Source of the DNA: Candidatus Neomicrothrix sp. UBA2983 | GTDB taxonomy: Bacteria; Actinomycetota; Acidimicrobiia; Acidimicrobiales; MedAcidi-G1 | Direction: 5' to 3' | DNA: 64,000 bases | Assembly (NCBI GenBank): GCA_002346745.1 | Contig: DEAL01000030.1 | Coordinates: forward strand, 10,159 to 74,158 | In this document: one piece after another, positions 62,902 to 64,000 of the stretch | How positions within the stretch are numbered: the first letter of the stretch is position 1 | Layout: each line of letters starts with the position of its first letter | The notes under the pieces: model-generated | Told to the model about the DNA's origin: nothing | What the model saw: the letters and a program-made list of their open reading frames with translations, nothing else | The model's database searches: none | Made by a program: the position numbers and the translations under genes

Positions 62902-62993
62902 GCCTTCCCTGCACGGACGCCATCGGGCACGGACCGCTCGGCGACTGACGCCTCGCTCCTCCTCACCCGACGCCGCCCTCCAGCGCGCAGAGC

Positions 62994-63059
62994 AGGTGAG
63001 AGGGGGACGGGCCTCTGCCCACGTGCAAGTGAGAGGTGGACGACCCTCCTCCTACTCGT
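62994..63059. repeat. Second copy of the palindromic intergenic repeat family
   Basis: Two units of about 33 bases (62994-63026 and 63027-63059), each opening A-GGTGAGAGG or AAGTGAGAGG and closing with a CCTCT/CCTCC pyrimidine arm, match the units at 23212-23313. Again they lie between convergent genes and reach the stop codon of one of them. The rest of the 62902-62993 spacer shows nothing recognisable. Confidence 0.6.
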
Positions 63060-63609
63060 CGGGGATCCAAGGCTCCGTCGTCAGGCCGAGGCCGTCGGCG
63101 ATGCGGTTGGCGTAGGCGTAGTAGGCGGTCACCTCGACGAGGTCGAGGACGTCCCGGTCGGTGAGGCCCTCGGCGCGGAGTGGCTCGAGGTGCGCCTCCG
63201 TGACGGCGCCGGGCTCGGTGGTGAGCCGGACGGCGAAGTCGAGCATCGCCCGGCGTCGGTCGGACAGTGGGGCGGTGCGCCAGTCTGCTTCGATGGCGTC
63301 CGCCAGGTCGTCGTCGCGGAGGAGCCGGCGCAGACCGCGCCGGTGGTGGGTCACTCAGTAGTGGCAGTCGTTCTGGAGGCTGACCACCAGGGCCACGAGT
63401 TCGCGGTCGACCTTGCGGAACGTCTTCGTGCCGGCCATGGCCGACGTGTAGAGGGCCTGGTGGGCGGCGAGGCCACGGGGGTTCAGGGAGTGTGCGGCCA
63501 TGATGTGGTCGACCCGTCCGTGTTCGGGGTCGACGACGGCCGGGTGGAGGCCGGCCAGGTCGGCGTCCTCCGCCCACTGCTCGTCGGGCACGGTTCGGAT
63601 CCAGGCCAT
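63052..63609 (-). CDS. AhpD/CMD-family peroxidase-related protein with selenocysteine
   Basis: A 185-codon gene that looks like two open frames because TGA at 63357-63355 interrupts it. Reading that TGA as Sec gives Glu70-x11-Cys82-x2-Sec85-x3-His89, exactly the AhpD active-site pattern with the resolving cysteine replaced. Sequence on both sides belongs to one family: A-W-I-R-T-V-P-D-E and H-S-L-N-P-R-G-L-A-A-H-Q-A-L-Y before, D-W-R-T-A-P-L-S and Y-Y-A-Y-A-N-R-I-A-D-G-L after. A SECIS hairpin follows immediately. The protein probably reduces peroxides or similar. ATG at 63609 matches the family start, though no strong SD is seen. Confidence 0.88.
63325..63357 (-). promoter_or_regulatory. Bacterial SECIS element of the AhpD-like gene
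   Basis: On the minus strand the UGA is followed by 18 bases and a GGTCT loop (63336-63332) closed by a perfect 7-bp stem CCGGCGC/GCGCCGG (63343-63337 with 63331-63325). Loop sequence and spacing equal those of the FDH element at 54489-54521. Confidence 0.87.
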
Positions 63610-63832
63610 CGCCGAGTCTGGCACAGGGGTGGGGAATCTGGCCGACCCGACGCCGTCGGGGGTGTTTTCGCAATGTGGCAAATTGGTTACGGATCTTTCC
63701 ATCGGGTGATGCGCTCGCTAGGGTGCCGCCAGTCACACCTTCGGGTGGTCTTTCGTTATCCCCGTGGAGGGGTAGGTGCGCGGCAGGTCCGGGGCGTGAC
63801 TTTTAATTGTCTGGATGGAGGATGAGACAATC

Positions 63833-64000
63833 ATGTTGAAGCGTGTGCGTGTTCTCATGTCGCTGCTGCTCGGTTTCGCGATGATCGCGAGTGCCTGCGG
63901 AAGCGACGGGGACGGAGATTCGAGCCCCGGCGCGACGACGGCGCCGCCGAAGCAGTCGGTGATGACGACCACCACTGCGCCGGCGACGACGGCGCCGAAG
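63833..64000 (+). CDS. Lipoprotein, N-terminal fragment
   Basis: The first 56 codons of a gene cut by the window end. It has a lipoprotein signal, K-R-V-R-V then a hydrophobic run ending M-I-A-S-A-C (lipid-anchored Cys22), followed by an acidic G-S-D-G-D-G-D and a Thr/Pro/Ala-rich linker. GGAGG eleven bases upstream supports ATG 63833; an in-frame ATG at 63815 is less likely. Such N-termini are common on ABC solute-binding proteins, so it could partner the amino acid permease at 59652. The 223-base spacer before it (63610-63832) has short AT-rich stretches that may be promoters; nothing else is recognised. Confidence 0.8.
   Translation, partial: MLKRVRVLMSLLLGFAMIASACGSDGDGDSSPGATTAPPKQSVMTTTTAPATTAPK

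Noticed and set aside
63052..63354. An independent 100-residue protein starting GTG right after a TGA
   Set aside because: It joins the preceding frame into one AhpD-like selenoprotein, with a SECIS hairpin directly after the TGA.

Overview
The window is GC-rich throughout (roughly 70% by eye), codon use is strongly G/C-ending, GTG and occasional TTG starts are common, genes are packed with 4-base ATGA/GTGA overlaps, and lipoproteins carry 'ACGSD'-type lipoboxes. With an F420-type LLM oxidoreductase and catabolic enzymes for betaine-type osmolytes, this suggests an actinobacterium, probably a marine Acidimicrobiia-like lineage. That placement is inference: there is no rRNA or other marker gene here.

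Layout. 1-9.4 kb: a left-truncated class III aminotransferase, MFS transporter and agmatinase-family ureohydrolase operon, then a methyltransferase, an amidase, an alpha/beta hydrolase, a hydrolase remnant, uroporphyrinogen-III synthase, and a flavin amine oxidase with a MocR regulator. The amine oxidase has its FAD-domain halves in circularly permuted order. 9.5-21 kb: a plus-strand reductive pyrimidine (or hydantoin) catabolic operon (beta-ureidopropionase, aminotransferase, dihydropyrimidinase, methylmalonate-semialdehyde dehydrogenase, LLM oxidoreductase, AA_synth protein, 3-hydroxyisobutyrate dehydrogenase-like protein) with its own NMT1-type ABC importer, closed by a strong UUCG terminator. 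21-23 kb: a YczE-like membrane protein and a DHA2 MFS exporter.

23.3-35.8 kb: a ten-gene minus-strand operon for corrinoid-dependent methyl transfer: corrinoid protein, DUF1638, PF13769 small protein, pterin methyltransferase, ASKHA/ferredoxin reactivase, MttB-family methyltransferase without pyrrolysine, Fhs, MetF, a TMADH/FadH-type flavoenzyme and a P450. A divergent IclR regulator follows, then a DMT transporter, an SDR, a dimethylglycine/sarcosine dehydrogenase-like protein and both ETF subunits (36-43 kb). 43-47.5 kb: PabBC fusion, DUF1015 and SerA. 47.7-54.2 kb: a carnitine/gamma-butyrobetaine module (BKACE/CdhC-like, carnitine dehydrogenase-thioesterase fusion, acyl-CoA dehydrogenase, ADP-forming acyl-CoA synthetase, CaiD). 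54.2-58.8 kb: an NAD-type formate dehydrogenase whose catalytic gene contains an in-frame UGA (selenocysteine) with a bacterial SECIS hairpin, and whose Fe4S4 domain sits in a different, downstream gene. 58.8-64 kb: a methyltransferase, a polar amino acid ABC permease/ATPase pair with a two-subunit aconitase X, a second selenoprotein (AhpD-like, UGA read through), and the start of a lipoprotein.

Taken together, 23-59 kb reads as one catabolic route: gamma-butyrobetaine -> carnitine -> glycine betaine -> stepwise demethylation through corrinoid and flavin enzymes -> tetrahydrofolate C1 units -> formate -> CO2, with ETF collecting electrons. No FolD and no dihydropyrimidine dehydrogenase is visible in the window, and neither is any Sec machinery (selABC), so those would have to lie elsewhere.
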